Assembly (NCBI GenBank): GCA_963728895.1
Contig: CAVSLM010000006.1
Span: 1 to 64,000 of the forward strand
Direction: 5' to 3'
DNA length: 64,000 bases
DNA from: CAVSLM01 sp963728895
Lineage (GTDB): Bacteria > Pseudomonadota > Gammaproteobacteria > JBBQDK01
The stretch's first letter is position 1, and every line of letters begins with the position of its first letter. The notes beneath the pieces are model-generated. The model did not search any database. It was not told the origin of the DNA and saw nothing but the letters and a program-made list of their open reading frames with translations. This document shows, piece by piece, positions 43,197 through 52,375 of this stretch. The translations under genes and the position numbers were made by a program.

Positions 43197-45029
43197 TCAG
43201 GCGCTGGCGCGCGAGGCCTTCTTGCGCTCGTGCTCGAGCAGCAGCTTCTTGCGCAGGCGGATGTTGCGCGGCGTCACCTCCACCAGCTCGTCGTCGTCGA
43301 TGAACTCCAGCGCCTGCTCCAGCGTCAGGCGCAGCGGCGGGGTGAGCAGAATGTTCTCGTCGGAGCCTGCGGCGCGGATGTTGGTGAGCTGCTTGGCCTT
43401 GAGCGGGTTGACCACCAGATCGTTGTCGCGCGAGTGGATGCCGATGATCATCCCCTCGTAGACTTCCTCGCCCGGTCCAATGAACAGCCGCCCGCGCTCC
43501 TGCAGATTGAACAGCGCATAGCCGAGGCTCCTGCCCGCACCGTTGGCGACGAGCACGCCGTTGGTGCGCGCCCCGATCGAGCCCTTCTTCATGGGACCGT
43601 AGTGATCGAAGACATGGTACAGCAGCCCGGTGCCGGAGGTGGTGGTGAGGAACTCGGTCTGAAAGCCGATCAGGCCGCGCGAAGGAATCACGTAGTCGAG
43701 CCGCACCCGGCCCCGCCCGTCCGGCAGCATGTCGAGCAGATCGCCCTTGCGCTGACCGAGCTTCTCCATCAGCGCACCCTGGTGCTGTTCCTCGACGTCC
43801 ACCGCGAGCGACTCGTAGGGTTCCTGCAGCGTGGCGTCGACTTCCCTGAGGATCACTTCCGGGCGCGAAACACCGAGCTCGTAGCCCTCGCGGCGCATAT
43901 TCTCGATGAGGATCGACAGGTGCAGCTCGCCGCGCCCGGAGACCTTGAACTTGTCCGGGTCGCTCGTGTCCTCGACGCGCAGTGCCACGTTGTGGATGAG
44001 CTCGCGCTGCAGGCGCTCGCGCAGCTGGCGGCTGGTGACGAACTTGCCTTCCTTTCCGGCGAAGGGCGAGGTGTTGACCTGGAAGGTCATGCTCACCGTG
44101 GGCTCATCCACCGCCAGCGGCGGCAGTGCCTCGACCGTGCCCGGGTGGCACAGGGTATCGGAAATGCCCAGACCGTCGATGCCGGTGAAGGCGATGATGT
44201 CGCCGGCGCGGGCCTGGGGCACCTCGACGCGTTCCAGCCCCAGGAAGTCGAAGATCTGCAGCATGCGTGCATTGCGCCGGGCGCCGTGGCGGTCCACGAC
44301 GACCACGGGTGAATTGGTCTGGATGGTGCCGCGCTTGATGCGCCCGATGCCGATCACGCCCACGTAGCTGTTGTAGTCGAGCGAGCTGACCTGCATCTGG
44401 AACGGCCCTTCCCGGTCGACATCGGGCGGCGGTACCTCGCGCACGATGGCCTCGAACAGCGGGGTCATGTCGCCGCCGCGCACGGTGGGATCGGTGCCGG
44501 CGTAGCCGTGCAGGGCCGAGGCGTAGAGCACCGGAAAGTCCAGTTGTGCTTCGGTCGCACCGAGGCGGTCGAAGAGGTCGAAGGTCTGGTCCAGCACCCA
44601 GCCGGGCCGGGCACCGGGACGATCGATCTTGTTGATGACCACGATGGGGCGAAACCCCATGGCAAACGCCTTCTGGGTGACGAAGCGGGTCTGCGGCATG
44701 GGCCCGTCGACGGCATCGACCAGCAGCAGCACCGAGTCGACCATGGACAGCACCCGCTCGACTTCGCCCCCGAAATCGGCATGCCCCGGCGTGTCGACGA
44801 TGTTGATGCGATACTCGCCCCACTGGATGGCGGTGTTCTTGGCAAGGATGGTGATGCCGCGCTCGCGCTCCAGCTCGTTGGAATCCATCACGCGCTCGGG
44901 TGCCGCGCCGCGCGCGCCGAGGGTACCGGACTGCTGCAGCAGCTTGTCGACCAGGGTGGTCTTGCCATGATCGACATGGGCGATGATGGCGATGTTACGC
45001 AGGTTGTTGATCACGAGGTGCCTTGGCAT
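43197..45029 (-). CDS. typA: Translational GTPase TypA/BipA
   Basis: A 610-residue ribosome-binding GTPase. NIAIIAHVDHGKTTLVDKLL is G1, DTPGHADFGGEVERVL G3 and VINKIDRPGARPG G4. EF-Tu-like domain 2, EF-G-like domains III and V (GRGELHLSILIENMRREGYEL) and the TypA-specific C-terminal domain ending in a basic tail (IRLRKKLLLEHERKKA) follow. Acts in ribosome assembly and stress adaptation. A GTG at 45014, preceded by AAGG, is an alternative start five codons in. Confidence 0.96.
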   Translation of the reverse strand: MPRHLVINNLRNIAIIAHVDHGKTTLVDKLLQQSGTLGARGAAPERVMDSNELERERGITILAKNTAIQWGEYRINIVDTPGHADFGGEVERVLSMVDSVLLLVDAVDGPMPQTRFVTQKAFAMGFRPIVVINKIDRPGARPGWVLDQTFDLFDRLGATEAQLDFPVLYASALHGYAGTDPTVRGGDMTPLFEAIVREVPPPDVDREGPFQMQVSSLDYNSYVGVIGIGRIKRGTIQTNSPVVVVDRHGARRNARMLQIFDFLGLERVEVPQARAGDIIAFTGIDGLGISDTLCHPGTVEALPPLAVDEPTVSMTFQVNTSPFAGKEGKFVTSRQLRERLQRELIHNVALRVEDTSDPDKFKVSGRGELHLSILIENMRREGYELGVSRPEVILREVDATLQEPYESLAVDVEEQHQGALMEKLGQRKGDLLDMLPDGRGRVRLDYVIPSRGLIGFQTEFLTTTSGTGLLYHVFDHYGPMKKGSIGARTNGVLVANGAGRSLGYALFNLQERGRLFIGPGEEVYEGMIIGIHSRDNDLVVNPLKAKQLTNIRAAGSDENILLTPPLRLTLEQALEFIDDDELVEVTPRNIRLRKKLLLEHERKKASRASA

Positions 45030-45213
45030 GCTACGGAGGGCGAGCCAGTATACCTGCTGTTGCGCGAAAGAATAGGGCTCGCCGGACTATGCTTGGGGTC
45101 GGTGACAATCGAGATGCGATCGCAGCTGTGGATGTCTGCGCGCGCGCAGGGTTTGTGGGACCATAATGTGCCGGCGGGCGCTTGGACCCACCAGGAACGA
45201 GATATTGACACCT

Positions 45214-46368
45214 GTGAAACGCCATGGCTCACCCCCGGGCAGAGCCGCCCAGGAGCACACAGCCGATGATTTCTCCGAGGCGGACGCCCGAGCGGGGCAC
45301 GGGGTATCGCGTGCGCTTCGCGGTCGCGGGGCGGCCAGCAACCCGGACTGTCGTTACGACAATACCCGGCGCAGCGCCATCGACGACGGCTGGGCGCCGG
45401 ACGAGGAGGGGCCACCGCCGCTGCGCACCACCGTGAGCGCGGACCGCAGTCGCAGCGTCGTCACCTATAACGAATCGCCGGACATTCCCTTCGACCGGTC
45501 CATCAATCCCTATCGCGGCTGCGAGCACGGCTGCATCTACTGCTATGCACGCCCGAGTCACGCCTGGCTCGGCTGGTCGCCGGGCCTCGACTTCGAGAGC
45601 CGCCTGGTGGCCAAGGACGATGCCGCCGAGTGCCTGGTCGAGGAGCTGCGCCATCCCGGCTATCGATGCGCGCCGATCGCGCTCGGCACCAATACCGATC
45701 CCTATCAGCCCGTGGAGCGGGAACGGCGCATCACGCGGCGCATCCTGGAGGTGCTGGCCGGGTGCGATCACCCGCTGACCATCGTCACCAAATCCTCCCT
45801 GGTGGAGCGCGATCTCGACCTGCTGGCGCCCATGGCGGCGCGGGGGCTGGCCGCGGTGTACCTGTCGGTCACCACCCTGGAGCGCACCCTGGCGCGCCGC
45901 ATGGAACCACGCGCGGCCGCACCCCAACGGCGGCTGGAAACCCTGCGGGCGCTCTCTGCGGCAGGCATCCCCACCGGCGTGATGTTCGCACCGGTGATAC
46001 CCGCCGTGAACGACAGCGAGCTGGAGGCGGTACTCGGTGCCGCCGCGGAGGCGGGGGCGTGCTGGGCGGGCTATGTGCTGCTGCGGCTGCCGCTGGAGGT
46101 GCGCGAGCTCTTCGAGGAATGGCTGCAGGCACACCTGCCGCTCAAGGCCGCCCACGTCATGAGTCTGGTTCGCCAGACGCGCGACGGCCGGGAATACCGT
46201 TCCGGGTTCGGCACCCGCATGACCGGTACCGGTGCCTACGCCGATCTGCTCCGGCAACGCTTCGCGCTCGCCGCGCGCCGTCTTGGACTGGACGGACCGG
46301 GCCCGCAGCTCGACGGCACCCGCTTCGTACCGCCGGGACGCGCCGGAGATCAGCTGTCGCTGCTGTAA
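45214..46368 (+). CDS. PA0069-family radical SAM protein
   Basis: About 384 residues from GTG 45214; an ATG at 45166 is also in frame, and the conserved part starts only at RGRGAASNPDCRYDNTRR. The radical SAM cluster motif is RGCEHGCIYCYARPSH (C-x3-C-x2-C). ALGTNTDPYQPVER and LTIVTKSSLVERDLDLLAPMA follow, with GVMFAPVIPAVNDSEL later, all family hallmarks. The [4Fe-4S] enzyme would generate a 5'-deoxyadenosyl radical; its substrate is not known, and spore-photoproduct-lyase-like relatives repair DNA. Divergent from typA. Confidence 0.88.
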   Translation: MKRHGSPPGRAAQEHTADDFSEADARAGHGVSRALRGRGAASNPDCRYDNTRRSAIDDGWAPDEEGPPPLRTTVSADRSRSVVTYNESPDIPFDRSINPYRGCEHGCIYCYARPSHAWLGWSPGLDFESRLVAKDDAAECLVEELRHPGYRCAPIALGTNTDPYQPVERERRITRRILEVLAGCDHPLTIVTKSSLVERDLDLLAPMAARGLAAVYLSVTTLERTLARRMEPRAAAPQRRLETLRALSAAGIPTGVMFAPVIPAVNDSELEAVLGAAAEAGACWAGYVLLRLPLEVRELFEEWLQAHLPLKAAHVMSLVRQTRDGREYRSGFGTRMTGTGAYADLLRQRFALAARRLGLDGPGPQLDGTRFVPPGRAGDQLSLL

Positions 46369-46531
46369 GCCACTTCCGATACTGCGCCGGTCCAGCGCTG
46401 GCTTCGTGACTTCACGCTGTTCATCGGCCCCTTGAATGCTGTCCCCCGAATTCCATTCACACCAAGCTGCGCGCGCAAGACCCACATCGTAGCCGGTTGG
46501 AGCGAAGCGGGGATCGGGGATCAGCGTGCCG

Positions 46532-46670
46532 CGAAAACGGGGACAGTTCACGAAAACGGGGACAGTTCACTTAATGCGAGAGAGCGAGAGTAAAATTGGT
46601 GGAACTAGTTCCCGGATTCAATGCGGCGCAGATCCCCGAGGGTGGAATTAGTAAACTGTCCCCGATTCGA
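46532..46670. repeat. GGGGACAGTT repeats (possible REP/transposon relic)
   Basis: CGAAAACGGGGACAGTTCA occurs twice in tandem (period 20 bp, 46531-46570), and an inverted AAACTGTCCCCGA lies near 46653-46665. Similar GGGGACAGTT motifs flank IS200-like REP-associated transposase genes in other bacteria. No transposase remains. The 46369-46859 interval has no other feature. Confidence 0.5.
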
Positions 46671-46859
46671 TAGCCAGCATGCGCGCCTTATCCAACTAAA
46701 GCCGGATTCCTGCGTCGGGGATGTGCCCGGAAGGATTTGCGGTGCTCGCCGGACGCCGCGCGCACTGTTGCGGCGCGTTGTGCCTTACCGCAGGATACGC
46801 GGGGTCGCCGCATTTTTTCGCGTGAGCTGAGGATCGCTGCCTTGGCAAGAGTTTTGTCT

Positions 46860-48938
46860 ATGCTGCGGCGCCTTGTTGCTGCGCTGGGCCGCCCACCGGC
46901 CTTGTACGACACAGCCGGCCAGCGTATATCGGCGCACCTGGTGCTGGTGTTCCTGGTCGCACTGGCGGTGTATCTGGCGACACTGCCGCGCACCGTCGCC
47001 CTGGAGGACGACGGGCTGTTCATCCTCGCCAGTTACTTCAACGGCATCGCGCACCCGCCTGGCTATCCGCTGCATACGTTGCTCGGCAGGATGTTCACGC
47101 TGATCCCGCTGGGGACGGTCGCGGCGCGGGTGCACGTGCTGAGTGCGGTATTCGGTGCGCTCACGGCCGCGGTGCTGTGGTGGATCGGCTTCCGACTGCT
47201 CGGGTCGCGTGCGTTCGCCTATGCGGGCGCATGGGCCTATGCATTCTCGCGGACGTTCTGGTCGCAGGCCATCATCGCCGAGGTCTACACCCTCAACACC
47301 TTTCTGTTCTTTCTGCTGTTCGCGCTGGGACTGCGGCTCATCGAACGCTCTGCCGATCGGTCCGCGTCCGGCCCGGGGCGCCCCCTGCGACTCGCCGGCA
47401 CGCTCGGACTGTTCTACGGTCTTTCGCTCACCAACCACTTGCCACTGATGGCGCTCGCCACGCCGGGCTTGCTGGTTCTCCTGTGGCCGGCGCGCGTCGC
47501 GCTGCTTCGGGCAGCCCCGCTGATCCTCTCGCTGGTCGCGGTCGGGCTTCTGCCCTATGCATGGATGTACTGGCACTCGCAGTCCGATCCGCCGATCAGC
47601 TTCTACGGCCCGATGCGCGGTTGGCAGGAATTCTGGTTCTACGTCAGCCGCGAGGGCTACGCCGGGACCGATCACAGCCTCACGGCCGGCTGGTACGACC
47701 ACTGGCAGTTCGCAGGCTTCGTGCTGCGCGCGCTCCCCGAACAGGTGACCTGGCTGGGCGCTGTGCTGGCGGGCGTCGGTTTCGTGGTGCAATGGCGGCG
47801 CTGGCCGCCGGCGGTAAGCCTGGCTCTGGCGCTGGCCTTCCTCAGCAACAGTTTCATCCTGGTGCTGCTGCTCGGGTTCGACTACGACCTGCTGCACCAG
47901 GCCGTGTTTCGAGTCTATCCGCTGGTCTCCTACGGCGTGCTGGCATTGTGGCTGGGACTCGGTGGTCAATGGGTGGTGGTGCGTGTCTCCGACTGGAGCG
48001 GCTCGCGGCTGCGGCCTGCGCTCGCGTCGGGGATGCTCGTTGCGCTGGTGGTGTTCGCGACGTTTGCAGCGAACCTGCCCGCCGACGACCGGCACCGCTA
48101 CCATTGGGCCGACGACTACGGGCGCGCAATCCTCGACAGCGTCGCGCCCGGTGCCGTGCTGTTCGTGGACGCCGACAGCGAGGCGGGTCCGGTGGGGTAT
48201 CTGCATCTGGTCGAGGGCGTGCGCCCGGACGTCGCGCTGTACAACGGCTGGGGCTTGCTGTTCTCCAACCGGCTGTTCCGGCCTTACACGCTCACGCGGC
48301 GCGAGGCGGATGCGGTTCTGCGCAAGTTCGTCGATGCCAGCGGGCGGCCGCTGTACTACATCTCGGATCTCCCGCACTCCGCCGGGGTGCGCGAGCACTG
48401 GCCGGTCCGCGCGGTCGACGAATCGGCGCCCGGCAAGACCGCGATCGAGTGGGATGAGCACACGCTGGGTTATCTGCGCGACATCGCCGGTCAGACGCCT
48501 CCCACCGACCCCTGGACCTCCATCCTTCGCAGGCGCCTGCTCGCCTCCGCGGCACGGCGTCTGGCGGCGTCCATGTGCATGGGCTCCGCAGATCAGCGGC
48601 GCAGACTCGCACCCTATCTGCGCCTGGCAAGCAAGGTGTATGACGGCAAACTGGAGCGCGTCAGGGCCGCGCTCTGGTGCGGAAACGATCGCGGTGGCGA
48701 GTCGTTGCTCGAGCTGCTTGCCGAAGCCGAGCGCCAGAAACGGCAGGAGCCGCCCATCTACAAACAGGACGATGCCGCACTGTATGCGTTGCGTGGTCGT
48801 GTCCTGGAGCAGGGCGGTGATGTGGCGGCGGCCGTCGCCAATTACCGCGAAGCCCTGCGCCGCTGGCCCAGCCGGGACAACGGCGCGCGTACCCGACTCG
48901 AGGCGCTGGCGCAGCGTCACGCCGCCGCCGTGCCGTAG
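46860..48938 (+). CDS. DUF2723 polytopic membrane protein with C-terminal repeat domain
   Basis: 692 residues. The N-terminal part has LVLVFLVALAVYLATLPRTVALEDDGLFILASYFNGIAHPPGYPLHTLLGRM, the DUF2723 signature with the acidic EDDG after helix 1 that recalls GT-C glycosyltransferases. About ten helices follow, then a soluble region (FVDADSEAGPVGYLHLVEGVRPDV) and a TPR-like C-terminus (LYALRGRVLEQGGDVAAAVANYREALRRWPS). GT-C-like proteins move sugars from lipid carriers to protein or polymer on the periplasmic side. Acceptor and donor unknown. ATG 46860 taken as the first start after a 5' region without coding signal. Confidence 0.82.
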   Translation: MLRRLVAALGRPPALYDTAGQRISAHLVLVFLVALAVYLATLPRTVALEDDGLFILASYFNGIAHPPGYPLHTLLGRMFTLIPLGTVAARVHVLSAVFGALTAAVLWWIGFRLLGSRAFAYAGAWAYAFSRTFWSQAIIAEVYTLNTFLFFLLFALGLRLIERSADRSASGPGRPLRLAGTLGLFYGLSLTNHLPLMALATPGLLVLLWPARVALLRAAPLILSLVAVGLLPYAWMYWHSQSDPPISFYGPMRGWQEFWFYVSREGYAGTDHSLTAGWYDHWQFAGFVLRALPEQVTWLGAVLAGVGFVVQWRRWPPAVSLALALAFLSNSFILVLLLGFDYDLLHQAVFRVYPLVSYGVLALWLGLGGQWVVVRVSDWSGSRLRPALASGMLVALVVFATFAANLPADDRHRYHWADDYGRAILDSVAPGAVLFVDADSEAGPVGYLHLVEGVRPDVALYNGWGLLFSNRLFRPYTLTRREADAVLRKFVDASGRPLYYISDLPHSAGVREHWPVRAVDESAPGKTAIEWDEHTLGYLRDIAGQTPPTDPWTSILRRRLLASAARRLAASMCMGSADQRRRLAPYLRLASKVYDGKLERVRAALWCGNDRGGESLLELLAEAERQKRQEPPIYKQDDAALYALRGRVLEQGGDVAAAVANYREALRRWPSRDNGARTRLEALAQRHAAAVP

Positions 48939-48953
48939 TTCCGGCACGGGGAT

Positions 48954-49424
48954 CTAGAGTAATTCCGTGAGGACGCGTGCCACGACCTGCGAAACGGCGT
49001 CTCGAAGCGCAGGACCGGGCGGATCGCGGGCGTCGGCCGGGTCGACCTCGATGCCGTACAGCACGAGCGGTTCGGGTAGGCACTGAAGATTGCGGGCGAG
49101 GGCCAGCGCATCGAGCAGGCCGAGTCCGTGGGTGCTCAGCACCCCGAACTGCGTGGCGCCGAGCGCCGCAGCGTCGCGCGGCAGCTCCCAGCGCTGCACG
49201 GTGCCCGGTGCGACGCCGGAATGCACCGCGTCTATGACCACCACGCGGTCGAAGTCCTGGGTGAGGCAGGCGGCGAGCTCGCCGGTGTGGATGCAACGCA
49301 TCAGGAGCTCATCGCCTGAAAGCGCAGGCGCCCTGTGGTGCGCCTCGAGCGCCGCCACCACCTCCCAGCCGATACGATCGGCGCCGTGCGGCGAGCCTAC
49401 GCCGAGCACGGCGCAACGGCTCAC
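48954..49424 (-). CDS. [NiFe] hydrogenase maturation protease
   Basis: 156 residues from a GTG overlapping the large-subunit stop by four bases. CAVLGVGSPHGADRIGWEVVAAL corresponds to the G-x-G-N-x-x-x-x-D-D segment of HycI/HybD-type endopeptidases, with Ser where Asn is common. VVVIDAVHSGVAPGTVQRWEL carries the second acidic ligand, and FGVLSTHGLGLLDALALA is the helix holding the His. It should clip the C-terminal extension of the large subunit after nickel insertion. Last gene of the operon. Confidence 0.88.
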   Translation of the reverse strand: MSRCAVLGVGSPHGADRIGWEVVAALEAHHRAPALSGDELLMRCIHTGELAACLTQDFDRVVVIDAVHSGVAPGTVQRWELPRDAAALGATQFGVLSTHGLGLLDALALARNLQCLPEPLVLYGIEVDPADARDPPGPALRDAVSQVVARVLTELL

Positions 49425-50749
49425 GCGCGGCGGATGCGCAGGTCCAGGAAATGCGTGGCGCAGGAGATGCAGGGATCGTAGTTGCGGATCACCGTCTCGC
49501 TGTGCCGGCGCAGCTCGTCGTCGCTGTGCTCCAGCCCGATCTCCTGCAGCGCCAGGCGCAGGTCGGTTTCGATGCGTGCCTGGTTCTGGCTGGTCGGCGG
49601 CACGATGCGGGCGTGACGGATCAGGCCCTGGTCATCCGTATCGTAGGTGTGCCACAGGACCCCGCGCGGCGCTTCGGTGGCGCCGTAGCCGGTTCCCACC
49701 CGCGGCGTGACGTCCATGTCGGGGCGCTGGGGCTCCCGGTAGTCTTCGAGAATTCCGATCGCCTGGAGGAATGCGTAATGCAGCTCCAGGGCGCGTGCCA
49801 CGATGCTGTGGAACAGGTTGCGGCTGGGGAAGCGTACCGCGCTGCCTTCCAGGCCGGCCAGCACCTCGGGCGGCAGCTGCTGCTGATGCAGATTGACACG
49901 CGCCAGCGGCCCGACCAGATAGGGTTCGTCGTGCAGCAGGCAGTGCAGCGCCGTGGAATGTGCCACATGGCGCTCGGCGAAATGGGCGTCCCACTCGGTG
50001 ACGGAAATGTCCAGGCCGCGGTCCGACACGATACGGTCGGCGATCATCGGATACTCGCCCGGATGGCGCAGCGCGACGCTGGTGAAGTCCTGATCGCTGC
50101 GCGGCAGCGCCAGGCCGGCGACGAAGCGCGTCAGCGCCTCGACTTCGGGTACGGCCGCACGCAGGCGCTCCAACAGCGCTGCGACGGCCTCGGGTCGCGG
50201 GGCATGGGCGAATCCGCCGACCCGGGCGCCCACCGGATGCACGGAGCGCGCGCCGAGCAGCCGGATGATCTCGTTGCCGAGCCCCTGCAGGCGTACGCCG
50301 CGGCGCACCTCGTCGGGATAGTCGCGGGAGAGCGCCAGCGCGTTGTCGTAGCCGAGGAAATCCGGCAGCGCCAGAAGATGGATGTGCAGCGCGTGGCTCT
50401 CGATCCATTCGCCGCAGTAGAACAACCGCCGCATGCGCCGCACCCAGTCGCCCGGATCCAGGCCGAACGCACCTTCCAGGGCCTGCGCCGCGCTCATCTG
50501 ATAGGCGATGGGGCAGATGCCGCAGATGCGCGCCACGGTATCCAGCACCTCGCCGTAGGAGCGGCCCTCGAGGAACTTCTCGAACAGCCGGGGCGGCTCG
50601 TAGATACGCAGCTTCAGCTCTGTGACGCGGCCGTCGCGGAGCTCCAGCTCGAGCGCGCCTTCCCCTTCGACCCGGGCCAGCACCGGGACGTGCACGCTGA
50701 TCTCTCGGTGCTGATCGGACCCCTTTCCTGACTCTCGTACGGTGCTCAC
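49421..50749 (-). CDS. Group 3b [NiFe] hydrogenase large (alpha) subunit
   Basis: 442 residues from GTG 50749. The nickel-binding motifs are RICGICPIAYQ (L1, residues about 72-82) and DPCISCATHF (L2, residues about 424-433). A short tail, FLDLRIRRA, after the terminal His is the likely cleaved peptide. LVHxPH-type and HSLxxR-like segments (GEWIESHALHIHLLALPDFLG) fit sulfhydrogenase alpha subunits. It oxidises or evolves H2 with NAD(P)H as partner through the gamma and beta subunits. Start overlaps the small-subunit stop. Confidence 0.93.
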   Translation of the reverse strand: MSTVRESGKGSDQHREISVHVPVLARVEGEGALELELRDGRVTELKLRIYEPPRLFEKFLEGRSYGEVLDTVARICGICPIAYQMSAAQALEGAFGLDPGDWVRRMRRLFYCGEWIESHALHIHLLALPDFLGYDNALALSRDYPDEVRRGVRLQGLGNEIIRLLGARSVHPVGARVGGFAHAPRPEAVAALLERLRAAVPEVEALTRFVAGLALPRSDQDFTSVALRHPGEYPMIADRIVSDRGLDISVTEWDAHFAERHVAHSTALHCLLHDEPYLVGPLARVNLHQQQLPPEVLAGLEGSAVRFPSRNLFHSIVARALELHYAFLQAIGILEDYREPQRPDMDVTPRVGTGYGATEAPRGVLWHTYDTDDQGLIRHARIVPPTSQNQARIETDLRLALQEIGLEHSDDELRRHSETVIRNYDPCISCATHFLDLRIRRA

Positions 50750-51531
50750 GATGCGGTCTCGTATTGGGCCTGGTCACCGGCTTCGGCGAAGGCGGGTGCA
50801 GCGTTGTTGATGAAACGGAAGCGTCTTGCGACCGCTTCCGGCATGAGCCCCAGGCCCGTGAAGCGCCTGGCCAGCGCGCCGGTATTCGGGTTTTCCGCGG
50901 GTCCGTAGCAGGCGTAGCAGTCGCGCCCGAAGGTCGGGCACAGCGCGCCGCAACCGGTGCGGGTCACCGGTCCCATGCAGGGGACGCCCCGGGCGACCAG
51001 CACGCACACCGCCTGGTGACGCTTGCACTCCAGGCACACCTTGTCGGCGTGATCCACCGGCGCCACGCCGAACAGCAGGGCGCGCACGGCGGCGATCACC
51101 TGGCGGCTGTTCACCGGACAACCCCACAGCTCCAGGTCGACCTTGACATGGCGGGCGATGGGCGTGGAGGTGGCGAGCAGCTCGATGAACGCGGGCTGCG
51201 CGTACACATGGGACACCCATTCGACCGCGTTGGCGCCGTTGCGCAGTGCCTGCAGGCCACCGGCCGTGGCGCAGGCACCGATGGTGATCAGGTAGCGGCT
51301 GTTCCCGCGCACCCGCTGGATGCGCTCGGCCTCGTCCGGTGTGGAGACGCTGCCCTCCACGAAGGCGATGTCCACCGTCGCTTCGGGATCCACGGGACCC
51401 GCCTCGGCGAAGTGCACGATGTCGACCAGCTCCGCGAGCTGCAGCAGGCCTTCCCCCATGTTGAGAAAGGCGAGCTGGCAGCCGTCGCAGGAGCTGAACT
51501 TGTGTACTGCGACGCGTGGTTTCGGTTTCAT
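50746..51531 (-). CDS. Group 3b [NiFe] hydrogenase small (delta) subunit
   Basis: 261 residues without a Tat signal, as expected for a cytoplasmic group 3 enzyme. VHKFSSCDGCQLAFLNM binds the proximal [4Fe-4S] cluster, ITIGACATAGGLQALRNG and ELWGCPVNSRQV complete it, and the C-terminal cysteines VCLECKRHQAVCVLVARGVPCMGPVTRTGCGALCP hold medial and distal clusters. Delivers electrons between the nickel site and the beta/gamma subunits. Confidence 0.93.
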   Translation of the reverse strand: MKPKPRVAVHKFSSCDGCQLAFLNMGEGLLQLAELVDIVHFAEAGPVDPEATVDIAFVEGSVSTPDEAERIQRVRGNSRYLITIGACATAGGLQALRNGANAVEWVSHVYAQPAFIELLATSTPIARHVKVDLELWGCPVNSRQVIAAVRALLFGVAPVDHADKVCLECKRHQAVCVLVARGVPCMGPVTRTGCGALCPTFGRDCYACYGPAENPNTGALARRFTGLGLMPEAVARRFRFINNAAPAFAEAGDQAQYETAS

Positions 51532-51532
51532 G

Positions 51533-52366
51533 TCAGAATCCGCTCACTCCGAAGAGCTCCTTGATCTCGGTGTAGGGGAACACCGGCCCCTGACGGCAGA
51601 TGAACTTGCCGCCGAACTGGCAGTGACCGCAGTGTCCAACCGCACACTGCATGTTGCGTTCCATGCTGATGTGGATGCGGTCCTCGGGCAGTCCGCGCCG
51701 CCGCAGCTCGTTCACCGAGGCGCGCATCATGCCTTCCGGGCCGCACATCATGGTCACGGTGCGTTGCGGATCGAGCCTGGCCTCGGAGATCAGCTCGGTC
51801 ACCAGGCCCACGTGCCAGGGCCAGGAACGCCCGCCATGATCGGCGGCCAGGTGCACGGAGGTGTCGGGGACCTCGCGCCAGCGCTCGTAGTGCTCGCGCC
51901 AGATCAGGTCCTCGGCATGCTTGACGCCCTGGATGATGGTGAGATGGCCGAACAGGCTGCGGTACTTGGTCAGGTGATCGATGACCGAGACCACCGGCGC
52001 GCAGCCCAGGCCGCCGGTGACCACCATGACGTCATGGCCGTGCGCCGATTCCAGTGGCCAGCCGCGGCCGAAGGGCCCACGGACGCCGACGTACTGACCC
52101 ACCTCGAGCGCCGCCAGCCCGCGCGTCACGCGACCGACGATGCGGATGGTGTGGGCGAAGCGCTTGGCATCGGCGGGATCGGACACGATGGAAATCGCCA
52201 CTTCGCCGACCCCGTACAGGTACACCATGTTGAACTGGCCGGGCTGGAAGTGATAGACGGCCTGCTCGGTGGGATCGGTGAGCCGCAGCCAGATGGTGAA
52301 GATACTGTTCGACTCCTGGGTGCGGGCGACGATCTCCGCCTCGTGCGGACACAGGGCGCTATCCAT
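51533..52366 (-). CDS. Hydrogenase/sulfhydrogenase gamma subunit (FAD/NAD(P)-binding)
   Basis: A 277-residue ferredoxin-NADP reductase-like protein. The FAD-binding beta barrel has YHFQPGQFNMVYLYGVGEVAISIVSDP, the NAD(P) domain has MVVTGGLGCAPVVSVIDHL and VTMMCGPEGMM, and a C-terminal [2Fe-2S] site is in QCAVGHCGHCQFGGKFICRQGP. It exchanges electrons with NAD(P)H. Two bp separate it from the small-subunit start, so the subunits are translated together. Confidence 0.93.
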   Translation of the reverse strand: MDSALCPHEAEIVARTQESNSIFTIWLRLTDPTEQAVYHFQPGQFNMVYLYGVGEVAISIVSDPADAKRFAHTIRIVGRVTRGLAALEVGQYVGVRGPFGRGWPLESAHGHDVMVVTGGLGCAPVVSVIDHLTKYRSLFGHLTIIQGVKHAEDLIWREHYERWREVPDTSVHLAADHGGRSWPWHVGLVTELISEARLDPQRTVTMMCGPEGMMRASVNELRRRGLPEDRIHISMERNMQCAVGHCGHCQFGGKFICRQGPVFPYTEIKELFGVSGF

Positions 52367-52375
52367 GGAGTGACC

